Shown piece after piece: positions 53,530-60,876 of a stretch of 64,000 nt of DNA (position 1 is its first letter; every line of letters begins with the position of its first letter). A program made the position numbers and the translations under genes. Source of the DNA: Pseudomonadota bacterium (GTDB lineage: Bacteria; Desulfobacterota; Desulfobulbia; Desulfobulbales; Desulfurivibrionaceae); NCBI GenBank assembly GCA_018830485.1, contig JAHJRQ010000002.1, positions 77,211 through 141,210 on the forward strand, read 5' to 3'. The notes below the pieces were generated by a model, which did not search any database, was not told where the DNA came from, and saw only the letters and a program-made list of their open reading frames with translations.

Positions 53530-54174
53530 GTGAAAGTAACCATCATCGCGGCCAGCACCATCTGCGGACGCATCGGCCCCGGCCTTACCGGCAGCTCGCT
53601 TGATCGCGGGCTGCTCGAAAGGATGCGGGCGGCAAGCGATGCCAGCCTGTTGGGCGCGGAAACCCTGCGCCAGGGCGACCCGGAGATGCGGGGGCCGGAG
53701 GGGGTTCTTTTGCCCAACCGGATCAGGGGGTTCATCACCGGCTCCGGAAATATCCCGGTGGCGGGGAAGAAAGTTTTCCGGCACGGGGAACCGCCCCTTA
53801 TCTTTACCGGGGCGGCAACGGCTGCCGGCTTGCGGCACAGGCTGGGCGCGCTGGCCCAGGTCGTTCCTCTGCCGTCTGCATCCGGAGGGGGGCTTTCCCT
53901 GGCCGCGGCCCTTGCCCATCTGGCACAACTCGGCGCGGCCTCGGTCCTGATCGAAGGCGGCGGCGGGTTGAACTACGCCTGCCTGCGGCAGGGGGTTGTC
54001 GATGAGATTCTCCTCACCCTGACCCCGAAGATTTCCGGAGCTCAGGGGGCGCCTTCCCTGTGCGGCGGCCCTGAGCCCCTGGGGGAGCCGTTTTTGCCGC
54101 TGGCCCTGGTTTCGTGCGAGGCGGCGCCAACGGGGGAAGTCTTTTTGAAATACCGGGTAGGCAAAGGAGAATGA
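53530..54174 (+). CDS. RibD-C/dihydrofolate-reductase-like protein
   Basis: This 214-residue protein resembles the C-terminal reductase domain of RibD (pyrimidine reductase) and DHFR folds: IAASTICGRIGPGLTGSSLDRGLLERMRAASDASLLGAETLRQG, then ASVLIEGGGGLNYACLRQGVVDEILLTLTP. It has the NADPH-binding look, but lacks the deaminase half of RibD and its substrate is unknown. The next gene's start sits on its stop codon, with AAGGAG before it, so a functional pair with the PP-loop protein is likely. GAGGGGCAACGTG precedes the ATG. Confidence 0.8.
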   Translation: MKVTIIAASTICGRIGPGLTGSSLDRGLLERMRAASDASLLGAETLRQGDPEMRGPEGVLLPNRIRGFITGSGNIPVAGKKVFRHGEPPLIFTGAATAAGLRHRLGALAQVVPLPSASGGGLSLAAALAHLAQLGAASVLIEGGGGLNYACLRQGVVDEILLTLTPKISGAQGAPSLCGGPEPLGEPFLPLALVSCEAAPTGEVFLKYRVGKGE

Positions 54175-54176
54175 CC

Positions 54177-54926
54177 ATGCAGCAGGAACTGGCGATCTTG
54201 TATTCCGGAGGGACGGATTCCCTCGCCCTCTATGCCCTGGCCAGCGCCGGGCATCATCCCGGCCTGCCCAGGCCGGTGCGCATTCATCTCCTCCACATGC
54301 TCAACGGCATGGGCCGCTTTGCCGATTTTCCCAGAAACCGTTTTCTTGCCGCGCACAAGATCCTGCTGGCCAATGCCTCCGATCCCAAGAAGATTCCGGA
54401 GGCCGAGATGGTGGAGCTTGACATGGGCCGGATGTTCCAGGGGTTGTGGCTCGACCGCTATGAGGAAATGATGCCCCGCTACAACGGGAAAAATCTTGTC
54501 TGCGTGGCCTGCAAGCTCGCGATGCACGCCCGGGCCATCGTCTATTGCCATGAGCATTTCGTTCCCCATTTCGTGGCCGGCTACACCAGGAAGCAGGGGC
54601 ATTACCCCGAGCAGACCCCGGTTTTCATGGAAAAGGTACGGGAGCTGTCCGCCCGGTTCGGGATCAACACCACCTTCCCGGTCTACGAGGATTTTGACGA
54701 CCAGGTGATCACCCGGCATGTGCTGGAGGATTTCGGACTGCCCTCCACGGGCGGGGGCGAGCGGAAATGCCTGTTCTGCCAGACCCTGACCACGGCTACG
54801 GAGAAGGAGATCGGCCAGTACCTCGACGACATGCTTCCCCTGGTCGGCGAGTATATTGAGCATCGTCTGGCCGGTCGGGTCCGCGAGGCGGCTCTCTGTT
54901 TTCCTCCCGGCAACCGGCGCGAATAG
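54177..54926 (+). CDS. PP-loop ATP pyrophosphatase with two CxxC motifs
   Basis: This 249-residue protein begins LAILYSGGTDSLALYAL (SGGTDS PP-loop), so it adenylates a substrate by ATP pyrophosphorolysis as in QueC, TilS and thiolation enzymes. CVACK (~106) and CLFCQ (~200) form two CxxC pairs that may bind zinc or an iron-sulfur cluster. The HLLHMLNGMGRFADFPRNRF and YTRKQGHYPEQTP blocks are not recognised as any named subfamily. An ATG at 54171 overlaps the RibD-like stop, but the ATG at 54177 has AAGGAG seven bases upstream. Probably acts with the RibD-like protein. Confidence 0.75.
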   Translation: MQQELAILYSGGTDSLALYALASAGHHPGLPRPVRIHLLHMLNGMGRFADFPRNRFLAAHKILLANASDPKKIPEAEMVELDMGRMFQGLWLDRYEEMMPRYNGKNLVCVACKLAMHARAIVYCHEHFVPHFVAGYTRKQGHYPEQTPVFMEKVRELSARFGINTTFPVYEDFDDQVITRHVLEDFGLPSTGGGERKCLFCQTLTTATEKEIGQYLDDMLPLVGEYIEHRLAGRVREAALCFPPGNRRE

Positions 54927-54985
54927 CGACCGGGAGATCGATCTGCCAAAATCAGGGCAATCCCCTCGCCCGGTCTGCGGTAAGG

Positions 54986-55010
54986 GGCGCAAGATATTTT
55001 GCGCCTTTGC
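54986..55010 (+). terminator. weak stem-loop after the PP-loop gene
   Basis: GGCGCAA (54986-54992) pairs with TTGCGCC (54999-55005) around GATATT, followed by TTT only. The stem is 7 bp. It may end the upstream transcript. Confidence 0.4.
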
Positions 55011-55158
55011 GTTGCTTTTTCTTGTTGTTCTCCTGCGTTATCCCGTGTTCACCCCCCTCCCCCTGGTCAAATTACATTGCGCCCCTTTCCTTGTGGCGCA
55101 GATTCCCTCGGCCTTGTTTTATAGCGCGAATTCATCCCTTTGTTTGTTTTGTTGGGGC

Positions 55159-55175
55159 TTGGCACCCAATTTGCT
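55159..55175 (+). promoter_or_regulatory. sigma-54 promoter of the octaheme cytochrome gene
   Basis: TTGGCAC-CCAAT-TTGCT matches the sigma-54 consensus (YTGGCACnnnnnTTGCW): GG at 55161-55162 and GC at 55173-55174, exactly 10 bases between. It lies ~100 bases before the start at 55274. No sigma-70 promoter is apparent in this 347-base gap. Confidence 0.7.
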
Positions 55176-55273
55176 TCTTGCAAACGGGATATGCTGCGTA
55201 TATTGCCTCTGTCATGGGGCCAGGAAAAGGGAAGAGTAACCGTTCATTTTTTATTAAGGAGGAGAAAAAGGCT

Positions 55274-56716
55274 ATGAAAAAATCCCGTGTATTCTCGGCA
55301 ATGCTGGTTGCGTCGGCTGTGGTGGCCGGCGGATCGGCCTATGCCGGCGAGGCGCACAAGGCGATCACCGGTCCTTTTGCCACGCCCATGGAGGTGACCA
55401 AGAAATGTCTTGAGTGCCATGCGGACGCGGCAACGGACATCATGCAAACCACCCACTGGACCTGGTCCAGCGAACAGGAGATCTCCGGCAAGAAGGGTAA
55501 GGTCGCGCTGGGCAAGAAGAATGCGGTCAATAATTTTTGCATCTCTGTCGATTCCAACTGGCCCCGTTGCACCAGTTGCCACATCAGCTACGGCTGGAAG
55601 GATGCCAAGTTTGATTTCACCGACAAAAACAGGGTGGATTGCCTGGTCTGCCATGACACCACCGGCACCTATAAGAAGGCGCCTCCCGCAGCCGGCATGC
55701 CCTTTGGCTTCACCGGCAACGCCGAATTGGACGCCAAGCCCGTTAATCTGGTGGCCGTGGCCCAGGGCGTCGGCAAGACAGCCAAGAAAAATTGTGTGGC
55801 CTGCCATGGCTTTGGCGGCGGCGGCAACAACGTTAAGCATGGGGATATCGATTCGTCCATGGTCAATCCCACCAAGGCCATTGACGTGCACATGGGCTCC
55901 GATGGCCTGAATTTTCAGTGCACCGAGTGCCACACCACCCAGAAGCATGAGATCAAGGGCAACTCCATGATCGTCACGCCCGGCGGCAAGAATCATCTGG
56001 AGTGCACCCAATGCCATGACGCCAAGCCCCACAAGAACGCCAAGCTGAACTCGCATGCCGCCACCGTGGCCTGCCAGACCTGCCATATCCCCACCTTTGC
56101 CAAGGCCATCCCCACCAAGGTCGAGTGGGATTGGTCCACAGCCGGTCAGGACATCACGGTGGACGAGCAGGTGTTCGGCACGGAGAAACGCGAGGGCTAC
56201 GACAAGAAGAAAGGCCATTTCAAGTGGGAGAAAGGCGTGAAGCCTACCTACAAATGGTACAACGGCAACGCCACCGTCTATCTGCGCGGCGAGAAGATCG
56301 ATCCGGCCAAGGTCACCGAGTTGAACGCGCCGGTGGGCAGCATCAAGGACAAGACCGCCAAGATCTATCCCTTCAAGGTGCATACCGGGAAGCAGATCTA
56401 CGATAAGGAAAACAAGTACTTCCTGACCCCCAAGGTCTGGCCGACCAACAAGGAAGACAAGGATGCCTACTGGAAGAATTTTGACTGGGACAAGGCGGCC
56501 AGGGCCGGCAGCGAGGCCTCGGGCCTGGCGTACAGCGGCAGCTACGATTTTGCCCCCACTGTCATGTACTGGCGGATCAACCACATGGTTGCCCCGGCAA
56601 GCGAGGCCCTGAAGTGTAACGACTGCCATGCCGCAAATGGCCGTCTCGACTGGAAGGCTCTCGGCTACAAGGGCGATCCCATGAAAACAAAAGGCGCTGC
56701 CAGGATGAAGAAGTAA
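55274..56716 (+). CDS. octaheme cytochrome c, tetrathionate reductase (OTR) family
   Basis: This is a 480-residue periplasmic multiheme cytochrome with a signal peptide (1-24, ending AYAG). Eight CxxCH sites are present: CLECH, CTSCH, CLVCH, CVACH, CTECH, CTQCH, CQTCH and CNDCH. The CLECH/CTSCH/CLVCH spacing and final KCNDCHAANGRLDWKALGY are like the Shewanella octaheme tetrathionate reductase family, which also acts on nitrite and hydroxylamine in vitro. The physiological substrate here is unknown. AAGGAGG precedes the ATG; a strong terminator follows. It is transcribed alone. Confidence 0.93.
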   Translation: MKKSRVFSAMLVASAVVAGGSAYAGEAHKAITGPFATPMEVTKKCLECHADAATDIMQTTHWTWSSEQEISGKKGKVALGKKNAVNNFCISVDSNWPRCTSCHISYGWKDAKFDFTDKNRVDCLVCHDTTGTYKKAPPAAGMPFGFTGNAELDAKPVNLVAVAQGVGKTAKKNCVACHGFGGGGNNVKHGDIDSSMVNPTKAIDVHMGSDGLNFQCTECHTTQKHEIKGNSMIVTPGGKNHLECTQCHDAKPHKNAKLNSHAATVACQTCHIPTFAKAIPTKVEWDWSTAGQDITVDEQVFGTEKREGYDKKKGHFKWEKGVKPTYKWYNGNATVYLRGEKIDPAKVTELNAPVGSIKDKTAKIYPFKVHTGKQIYDKENKYFLTPKVWPTNKEDKDAYWKNFDWDKAARAGSEASGLAYSGSYDFAPTVMYWRINHMVAPASEALKCNDCHAANGRLDWKALGYKGDPMKTKGAARMKK

Positions 56717-56741
56717 TATTCCTGGTTTCCGCACCCTCCCT

Positions 56742-56779
56742 AAGCCCCCTTCTTTTTTCGAGGAAGGGGGCTTTTTTTT
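56742..56779 (+). terminator. rho-independent terminator after the octaheme gene
   Basis: AAGCCCCCTTC (56742-56752) pairs perfectly with GAAGGGGGCTT (56763-56773), followed by an eight-T run. Confidence 0.93.
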
Positions 56780-56830
56780 AGATTTTTCCCCATTGGCGCG
56801 CAGCCGAGCACCGGAGGGGCTGGTAATGCT

Positions 56831-57208
56831 TTAAGCCAAGGGCTTCCTGCGGCGGCGTATCCAGTAGATATAGCCGTAGATGAGCAGGTTCACCGCGATC
56901 AGCCCCCCGCCCAGCAAATAACGCAGCTCAATGGTCAGGTTCTCGGGATAGAGAAACCGGACCACATAATGCTCGATGAATCCACCCGCATAGCCCGCTT
57001 CGCCGCCCCGTTTCAGCAGAAAATTCTCCAGCGGCGTAAGCGGGCAGATCCAATCCGCCAACTCGATCACCACCCCCCAAAACACGGCGCCAAGATGTAG
57101 CCACAGCAGGGAAGGGCGGCGCAGCACCAGCAAGCCTCCCAAGACGGCAAAAAGCGTGAAGGCGAGATGGAGCAGGAGGACGCAGTCGGCGGCTATGCGG
57201 TAGATCAT
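56831..57208 (-). CDS. DUF2784-family membrane protein
   Basis: This 125-residue protein has four predicted membrane segments (~8-28, ~33-50, ~78-93 and ~95-115) with LHLAFTLFAVLGGLL, WLHLGAVFWGVVIELADWICPLTPLEN and GFIEHYVVRFLYPENL, the last two diagnostic of the DUF2784 family. Function unknown. The ATG at 57208 has no strong ribosome site. It is convergent with the octaheme gene, separated by the terminator. Confidence 0.88.
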   Translation of the reverse strand: MIYRIAADCVLLLHLAFTLFAVLGGLLVLRRPSLLWLHLGAVFWGVVIELADWICPLTPLENFLLKRGGEAGYAGGFIEHYVVRFLYPENLTIELRYLLGGGLIAVNLLIYGYIYWIRRRRKPLA

Positions 57209-57298
57209 CAGAATGGGAGTGGGCGTTTTTCGTGGTGAGAAGAAGGAGAGGGGGGCACTTTTGATAAGGAAACTTTGTGCCCCCCTGGGTAGTTCTGG

Positions 57299-57508
57299 TT
57301 ACGGATGATACTTGAAGGAAAGCGAAACCCTGGCCCGGTAGGCGGCAACCTTGCCGTTTTCAATCTTCATGTCCAGCTTGATGACCTCGGCGACCCGGAG
57401 ATCCTTCAGGCTCTTGCTCGCCGTGTCGATTGCCGTTTGGGCCGCCGCTTCCCATGATTCGGTGCTGGTGCCCACCACTTCGATGATTTTGTAGACGCTT
57501 CCTGACAT
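57299..57508 (-). CDS. dodecin
   Basis: This 69-residue protein is a dodecin: SVYKIIEVVGTSTESWEAAAQTAIDTA, then LRVAEVIKLDMKIENGKVAAYRARVSLSFKY. Dodecins assemble into hollow dodecamers that bind flavins or coenzyme A. The Trp at ~19 (SWEAA) is the flavin-stacking residue. GGAGACAACCATG gives a ribosome site. It is 90 bases upstream of the DUF2784 gene, and a 153-bp structured repeat lies before it. Confidence 0.94.
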   Translation of the reverse strand: MSGSVYKIIEVVGTSTESWEAAAQTAIDTASKSLKDLRVAEVIKLDMKIENGKVAAYRARVSLSFKYHP

Positions 57509-57576
57509 GGTTGTCTCCTCTGTTGGGGGTTATGAAAAGACTTTCCGCGCTTTCACCTGTTGATGCCTGCTTCTTT

Positions 57577-57729
57577 AGGGAACCTTGAAAAATCAACTTC
57601 CTGTTGATTTTTCAAGCCGCAAAACCAAAACAAGTTTTGCCTTTGCTCACATTTTCAGCAACGTATGTGGCTGAAAATGACGGGGCGTCCTTGCCCCGCA
57701 CAGGAGCCTTGAATTTTTCAAGGCTCCCT
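57577..57729. repeat. 153-bp multi-hairpin repeat element
   Basis: The ends are 19-base imperfect inverted repeats (16 matches): AGGGAACCTTGAAAAATCA at 57577 and the complement of 57711-57729. Between them are four hairpins: a perfect 14-bp stem (57584-57597 with 57603-57616), a 7-bp stem (57619-57625 with 57634-57640), a perfect 10-bp stem (57650-57659 with 57670-57679) and a 6-bp GC stem (57681-57686 with 57693-57698). No protein is encoded. Confidence 0.75.
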
Positions 57730-57800
57730 GTATAAGTACCACGGTGATTAGTGGTGCTGTCAACTGTATTTGCCGGAAATCGCAGCGGGCAACAGGCAGG

Positions 57801-58694
57801 TCATTTCCCAACCTTGAGGCCGAACATCCCCTGGAGTGCCGCGGGCAGATCCGCGGGCAGGACCACGGTCTTGGCGTTTCCGGAAAGACCCAGCTCCTGC
57901 AAGGCGCCAATATATTTCTCGCCCAGCAGGTAGAGGGCAGGCAACTGCTCGTTGCCGATACCTTGTTGCACCAGGGCCAGGGCATCCTTGGTGGCCTGGG
58001 CCAGGACCACCCGGGCTTCGGCGTCCCTTCGCGAGGCTTCCAGACCGCCCTCCGCCTCCAGGATGGCTTTCTGCTTCTGGCCTTCCGCCGTCAGGATGGC
58101 AGCCTGTTTTTCGCCTTCGGCCTCGGTGATGGCCGCCCTACGGATCCGCTCCGCCGCGGCCTGCCGCTCCATGGAGGCCTGCATGGTCGCCGATGGTTTG
58201 ATGTCCTGAATCTCGATGCTCTTCACCGTCAAGCCCCAATCCTCCAGATCATTGGCAATGGCCTGGATAAGTTTCACCTTGATCTGCTCCCGGGAGCTGA
58301 GGGCGTCATCCAGGTCCATCTGGCCGATAATGGCCCGCAGGTTGGTCATGATCAGATTCTTGGTGGCATGTTCGTAGAAATCGATGCCGAAAATGGCCTT
58401 GTGCGGGGTGTGGATGTTGATAAAGGCTATGGCGTTGGTGATGATCACCGCATTGTCCCGGGTGATGACCTCCTGGCTGGGGATATCCAGGGAGATATCC
58501 TTTCTGGTTACCTTGGCGGCAATGGTGTCGATATACGGGATGATCAGGTTCAGGCCCGGCGTCAGCGTCGTATGGTATTTGCCGAGTCGCATGATGACAA
58601 ACTCATACCCCTGCGGCACGATCTTGACCCCGTTGGCAATGGTGACAAACACAAGAACCAGAATGGCAACGACGATAATAAGTCCCACATCCAT
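57801..58694 (-). CDS. qmcA: SPFH/stomatin-family protein (QmcA-like)
   Basis: This 297-residue protein has an N-terminal membrane anchor (~3-20), an SPFH/band 7 domain (~25-190: VPQGYEFVIMRLGKYHTTLTPGLNLIIPY, DIPSQEVITRDNAVI), and a long charged coiled coil (ERQAAAERIRRAAITEAEGEKQAA). It is the stomatin type that organises membrane patches and works with NfeD, whose gene lies 32 bases upstream. Possible partners include membrane proteases. Ribosome site GGAGGAATATTCT precedes the ATG. Confidence 0.93.
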   Translation of the reverse strand: MDVGLIIVVAILVLVFVTIANGVKIVPQGYEFVIMRLGKYHTTLTPGLNLIIPYIDTIAAKVTRKDISLDIPSQEVITRDNAVIITNAIAFINIHTPHKAIFGIDFYEHATKNLIMTNLRAIIGQMDLDDALSSREQIKVKLIQAIANDLEDWGLTVKSIEIQDIKPSATMQASMERQAAAERIRRAAITEAEGEKQAAILTAEGQKQKAILEAEGGLEASRRDAEARVVLAQATKDALALVQQGIGNEQLPALYLLGEKYIGALQELGLSGNAKTVVLPADLPAALQGMFGLKVGK

Positions 58695-58726
58695 AGAATA
58701 TTCCTCCAGGTGAAGATTAAACTCCG

Positions 58727-59194
58727 TTACAGCACTTTTTTTACTTTGAGAACCCGCTCTCCCTGGTCTGAAACGAGAACCGCGATAACCCGAACCCGGT
58801 TGCCTGTCTCAATGGGCTCGTCCGCCTGATACATCCACGATTCCTCCCCCAGCACCGGGACGGAAAACGCCACTCGGCCATGCTCTCCCGGAACCAGGGC
58901 CCGGGTGGCGGCAATTCCCATCTGGCCGATGGCTGTCTGGTCATCAGCCAGCAGGGTTTTGGTTTTTTTTCGTGGCACGAAGAAACGGAACCAAAAAAAG
59001 GTAAACCCGAGACTGGACGCGGAAAATACCAGTAACTGCCACTTCAGCGAAACGTCCGGGAGCGCGGCCAGTAGCAGGCCGGTCACCACCGCCCCCAGGC
59101 CGAACCAGAAAATAGTGAACGAGGGCACCACGATTTCCATGAGCACCAGAATGATTCCCAGGACAATCCAATGCCACCAGAGGATGTTTTCCAT
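58727..59194 (-). CDS. NfeD-like membrane protein
   Basis: This 155-residue protein has two or three membrane segments (~7-25, ~27-45 and ~53-70) followed by an OB-fold NfeD domain (~90-155: AIGQMGIAATRALVPGEHGRVAFSV, ETGNRVRVIAVLVS). It is the short NfeD type without protease domain and is the standard partner of stomatin-type SPFH proteins. It starts 32 bases upstream of the stomatin gene. The AAGGA before the ATG fits. Confidence 0.92.
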   Translation of the reverse strand: MENILWWHWIVLGIILVLMEIVVPSFTIFWFGLGAVVTGLLLAALPDVSLKWQLLVFSASSLGFTFFWFRFFVPRKKTKTLLADDQTAIGQMGIAATRALVPGEHGRVAFSVPVLGEESWMYQADEPIETGNRVRVIAVLVSDQGERVLKVKKVL

Positions 59195-59259
59195 TGTCCT
59201 TCCTTGTTGTAGATTTTTGAAAAATTCGAGGCTATTCCGGAGGCATAACGTGAAATTAA

Positions 59260-59281
59260 GGGGCGCGCTTTAGCGCGTCCC
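59260..59281 (-). terminator. weak terminator of the 125-residue protein gene
   Basis: GGG-G-CGCGC and GCGCG-T-CCC form a 9-bp stem (one wobble) with loop TTTA; on the minus strand TTAATTTC follows. It would end the transcript of the gene at 59304-59681. Confidence 0.4.
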
Positions 59282-59303
59282 TCTTGAATGCAAGGTTAGG
59301 GGA

Positions 59304-59681
59304 CTACTGATCCAATTTGTCGAGAGGATGGTGCTCAAGTAACCCCCATAAACCGTCGTCTTTCTCGGAGCCGCGGGCTCCGAGTTCAATTAGTAAACGC
59401 TTCGTTGTTTCTTCATCTGCACCAACCACGCGAGACAGTGTTGTGATTTTTCGCCAGTGATCTTTGAATCGTGTATCACGAAGCATTTGTTCCAAGAGCT
59501 TCTTTCTTCCTTCGTCAAGTTTCCGGCGCGGGCTGTCTTGAAACCAGTGAAGAAGAAAATTGCCAACGACAGTGATGATTGCGCCAACGACAACACCAGC
59601 GAGCCCAACAACAGCGACCCAAAACGACGTGTCGGCAATAACCTTTCCGGCGATTTCAGTTGCGAGTGTTGTGGTATCCAC
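59304..59681 (-). CDS. single-span membrane protein of unknown function
   Basis: This 125-residue protein has one membrane segment (~20-42, WVAVVGLAGVVVGAIITVVGNFLL) followed by a charged soluble tail: KLDEGRKKLLEQMLRDTRF, WRKITTLSRVVGADEETTKRLLIELGARGSEKDDGLWGLLEHHPL. I recall similar conserved hypothetical proteins ending in this GSEKxDGLWGLxxxHPL pattern, without a known role. It has an AT-rich, unusual base composition compared with its neighbours, and the RAYT element lies just upstream, so it may be transferred. Confidence 0.75.
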   Translation of the reverse strand: MDTTTLATEIAGKVIADTSFWVAVVGLAGVVVGAIITVVGNFLLHWFQDSPRRKLDEGRKKLLEQMLRDTRFKDHWRKITTLSRVVGADEETTKRLLIELGARGSEKDDGLWGLLEHHPLDKLDQ

Positions 59682-59745
59682 GTGATTATTTCCCTAACAA
59701 TATTATTATTGAGCTAGTCGGTAAGACCCGATGGTTCAAAAAAGT

Positions 59746-59781
59746 CCGTAGGATGCGGTGAGGAACGAACCGCATCGATCG
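59746..59781 (+). repeat. REP copy 1 (GTAG-hairpin)
   Basis: GTAG (59748-59751) stands directly before a hairpin: GATGCGGT (59752-59759) pairs with ACCGCATC (59769-59776) around a 9-base loop. A GTAG foot before a hairpin is the hallmark of REP sequences handled by RAYT enzymes. It lies 3' of the RAYT gene. Confidence 0.8.
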
Positions 59782-59794
59782 TGCACCGCTCGGG

Positions 59795-60325
59795 TTATTC
59801 ACCACCACAAACATCGCTGCTCGGTTCGCTCGCCCAATCCTCGGGACACAAACCTTTCATGACGTAATCATGAAAACTCGAGTAAGGCCATGCCTTGACC
59901 TGCTCAACCCAGCCGTGTTTTACCGGATTCCAATGAATATACTCGACATGGCGCTCAAAATCGACTTCATCCCGAAGCAAATGCTCCCAATAGCGCCGCT
60001 GCCAAATTCCCCGCTCTCCCCTGTTTATCCTGATCGACGATCTTCTTTCGGTGGCCGGCAAAGCGCGGGAGAATCCGGCCTTGATCAATGCCCACCTCGT
60101 TTTAAAATCGGCGGCCCCATGCGGCAAGGTGAATATGCAATGGAGATGCTCTGGAAGAACCACTATGGCATCGATGGAAAACGGATGCGACCGTTTCACT
60201 TTCGAGAACGACTGCCGGAGTAAATCGACATTTTCCGTGAGAGTCCGATTGCCCCGGCGTTCGGCACAGTTGACGGTGAAAAAGTACGAGCCACCGGTGA
60301 TCTTTGGCCGCCGATATTCAACCAT
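59795..60325 (-). CDS. REP-associated tyrosine transposase (RAYT, TnpA-REP)
   Basis: This 176-residue Y1-type single-strand DNA nuclease has the IS200/IS605-like HxH motif in VVLPEHLHCIFTLP (~57), the nucleophile Tyr in RHVEYIHWNPVKHG (~132) and the family blocks ITGGSYFFTVN and WQRRYWEHLLRDE. RAYTs recognise and cut REP palindromes. Here two inverted REP copies flank the gene, so this looks active or recently active. The start is taken at 60325; no strong ribosome site is seen. Confidence 0.92.
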   Translation of the reverse strand: MVEYRRPKITGGSYFFTVNCAERRGNRTLTENVDLLRQSFSKVKRSHPFSIDAIVVLPEHLHCIFTLPHGAADFKTRWALIKAGFSRALPATERRSSIRINRGERGIWQRRYWEHLLRDEVDFERHVEYIHWNPVKHGWVEQVKAWPYSSFHDYVMKGLCPEDWASEPSSDVCGGE

Positions 60326-60358
60326 AGGTCCCCGAGGTTGTTGATTGTGTGGGGAACT

Positions 60359-60393
60359 CGATCGATGCGGTTTGCCCTCACCGTATCCTGCGG
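60359..60393 (-). repeat. REP copy 2, inverted
   Basis: Read on the minus strand it matches copy 1 at about 30 of 36 positions, with GCAG in place of GTAG and one A/C mismatch in the stem. It sits just upstream of the RAYT gene and at the end of the toxin remnant. Confidence 0.75.
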
Positions 60394-60422
60394 GCTTCGT
60401 GTGAAAAGATTATGTGCATCAT
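60378..60422 (-). pseudogene. truncated ParE/RelE-type toxin gene
   Basis: Directly after the antitoxin, with the start codon sharing the last base of its TAA, a frame reads MMHIIFSHEARRIR and stops. The first ten residues match the usual opening of RelE/ParE-family toxins (MxIIFSxEAR). The frame is then replaced by REP copy 2, so the rest of the toxin (about 85 residues expected) is gone. The remainder is not found on the far side of the element. Confidence 0.6.
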
Positions 60423-60625
60423 TATTCGCCGAGGATTTCCTCTGCGGGGATGCCTTGCACCTTGCCGGCACGGCAGGCCGCCAGGCGGTGTTCCGCTTCG
60501 TTAAGCCAGAGGCGGTCGATTTCCTGGTCGGGTTTGTCGAGACTGTGCAACACTCGGTCAACCAGGTCGAAACGCTCTGCCGGATCGAGCTTCAAGGCCA
60601 TTGCCGCCAGTTCTTGTGTATTCAT
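60422..60625 (-). CDS. antitoxin, addiction-module component family
   Basis: This 67-residue protein has the TIGR02574-type pattern: MNTQELAAMALKLDPAERFDLVDRVLHSLD, PDQEIDRLWLNEAEHRLAACRAG, and an acidic tail ending in IPAEEILGE. Such small helical proteins partner RelE/ParE-type toxins, binding both toxin and promoter. Its toxin is truncated by the downstream REP element, so it is an orphan. AAAAGGAG lies eight bases before the ATG. Confidence 0.9.
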   Translation of the reverse strand: MNTQELAAMALKLDPAERFDLVDRVLHSLDKPDQEIDRLWLNEAEHRLAACRAGKVQGIPAEEILGE

Positions 60626-60876
60626 GTTTATCTCCTTTTAATGGGGCTAGGCAACCCCCATGGAGGCCCCCATTTATTCGTCGATTTCAATAGTTAGATT
60701 CTATGTGGCAACGCAATGAAAGGCAAGGAGAAAATCGGCCGCGATCTGCTCGCATCCCGCGTCGGCTCGAGCAAGATATGCCGCAAGCAGGAAGTTCATC
60801 AATTGTGCTTTGGCCCGGTTTTGTGATATTCAAAGAGAAGAAGCCGCCACAATAATCCGCCACAAGGGAGGCCCCC

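Larger units (their letters stand above)
59746..60393. mobile_element. REP-RAYT-REP element
   Basis: A RAYT transposase gene is flanked by two inverted copies of the same ~35-base REP-like sequence (59746-59781 on the plus strand, 60359-60393 on the minus strand), about 30 of 36 positions identical. The layout is that of a REPtron. Its right end joins a truncated toxin gene. Confidence 0.8.

Noticed and set aside
55244-56734. 496-codon minus-strand frame opposite the octaheme cytochrome
   Set aside because: The plus strand encodes eight CxxCH sites and a signal peptide. The antisense frame is Gly/Leu/Val-rich shadow sequence.
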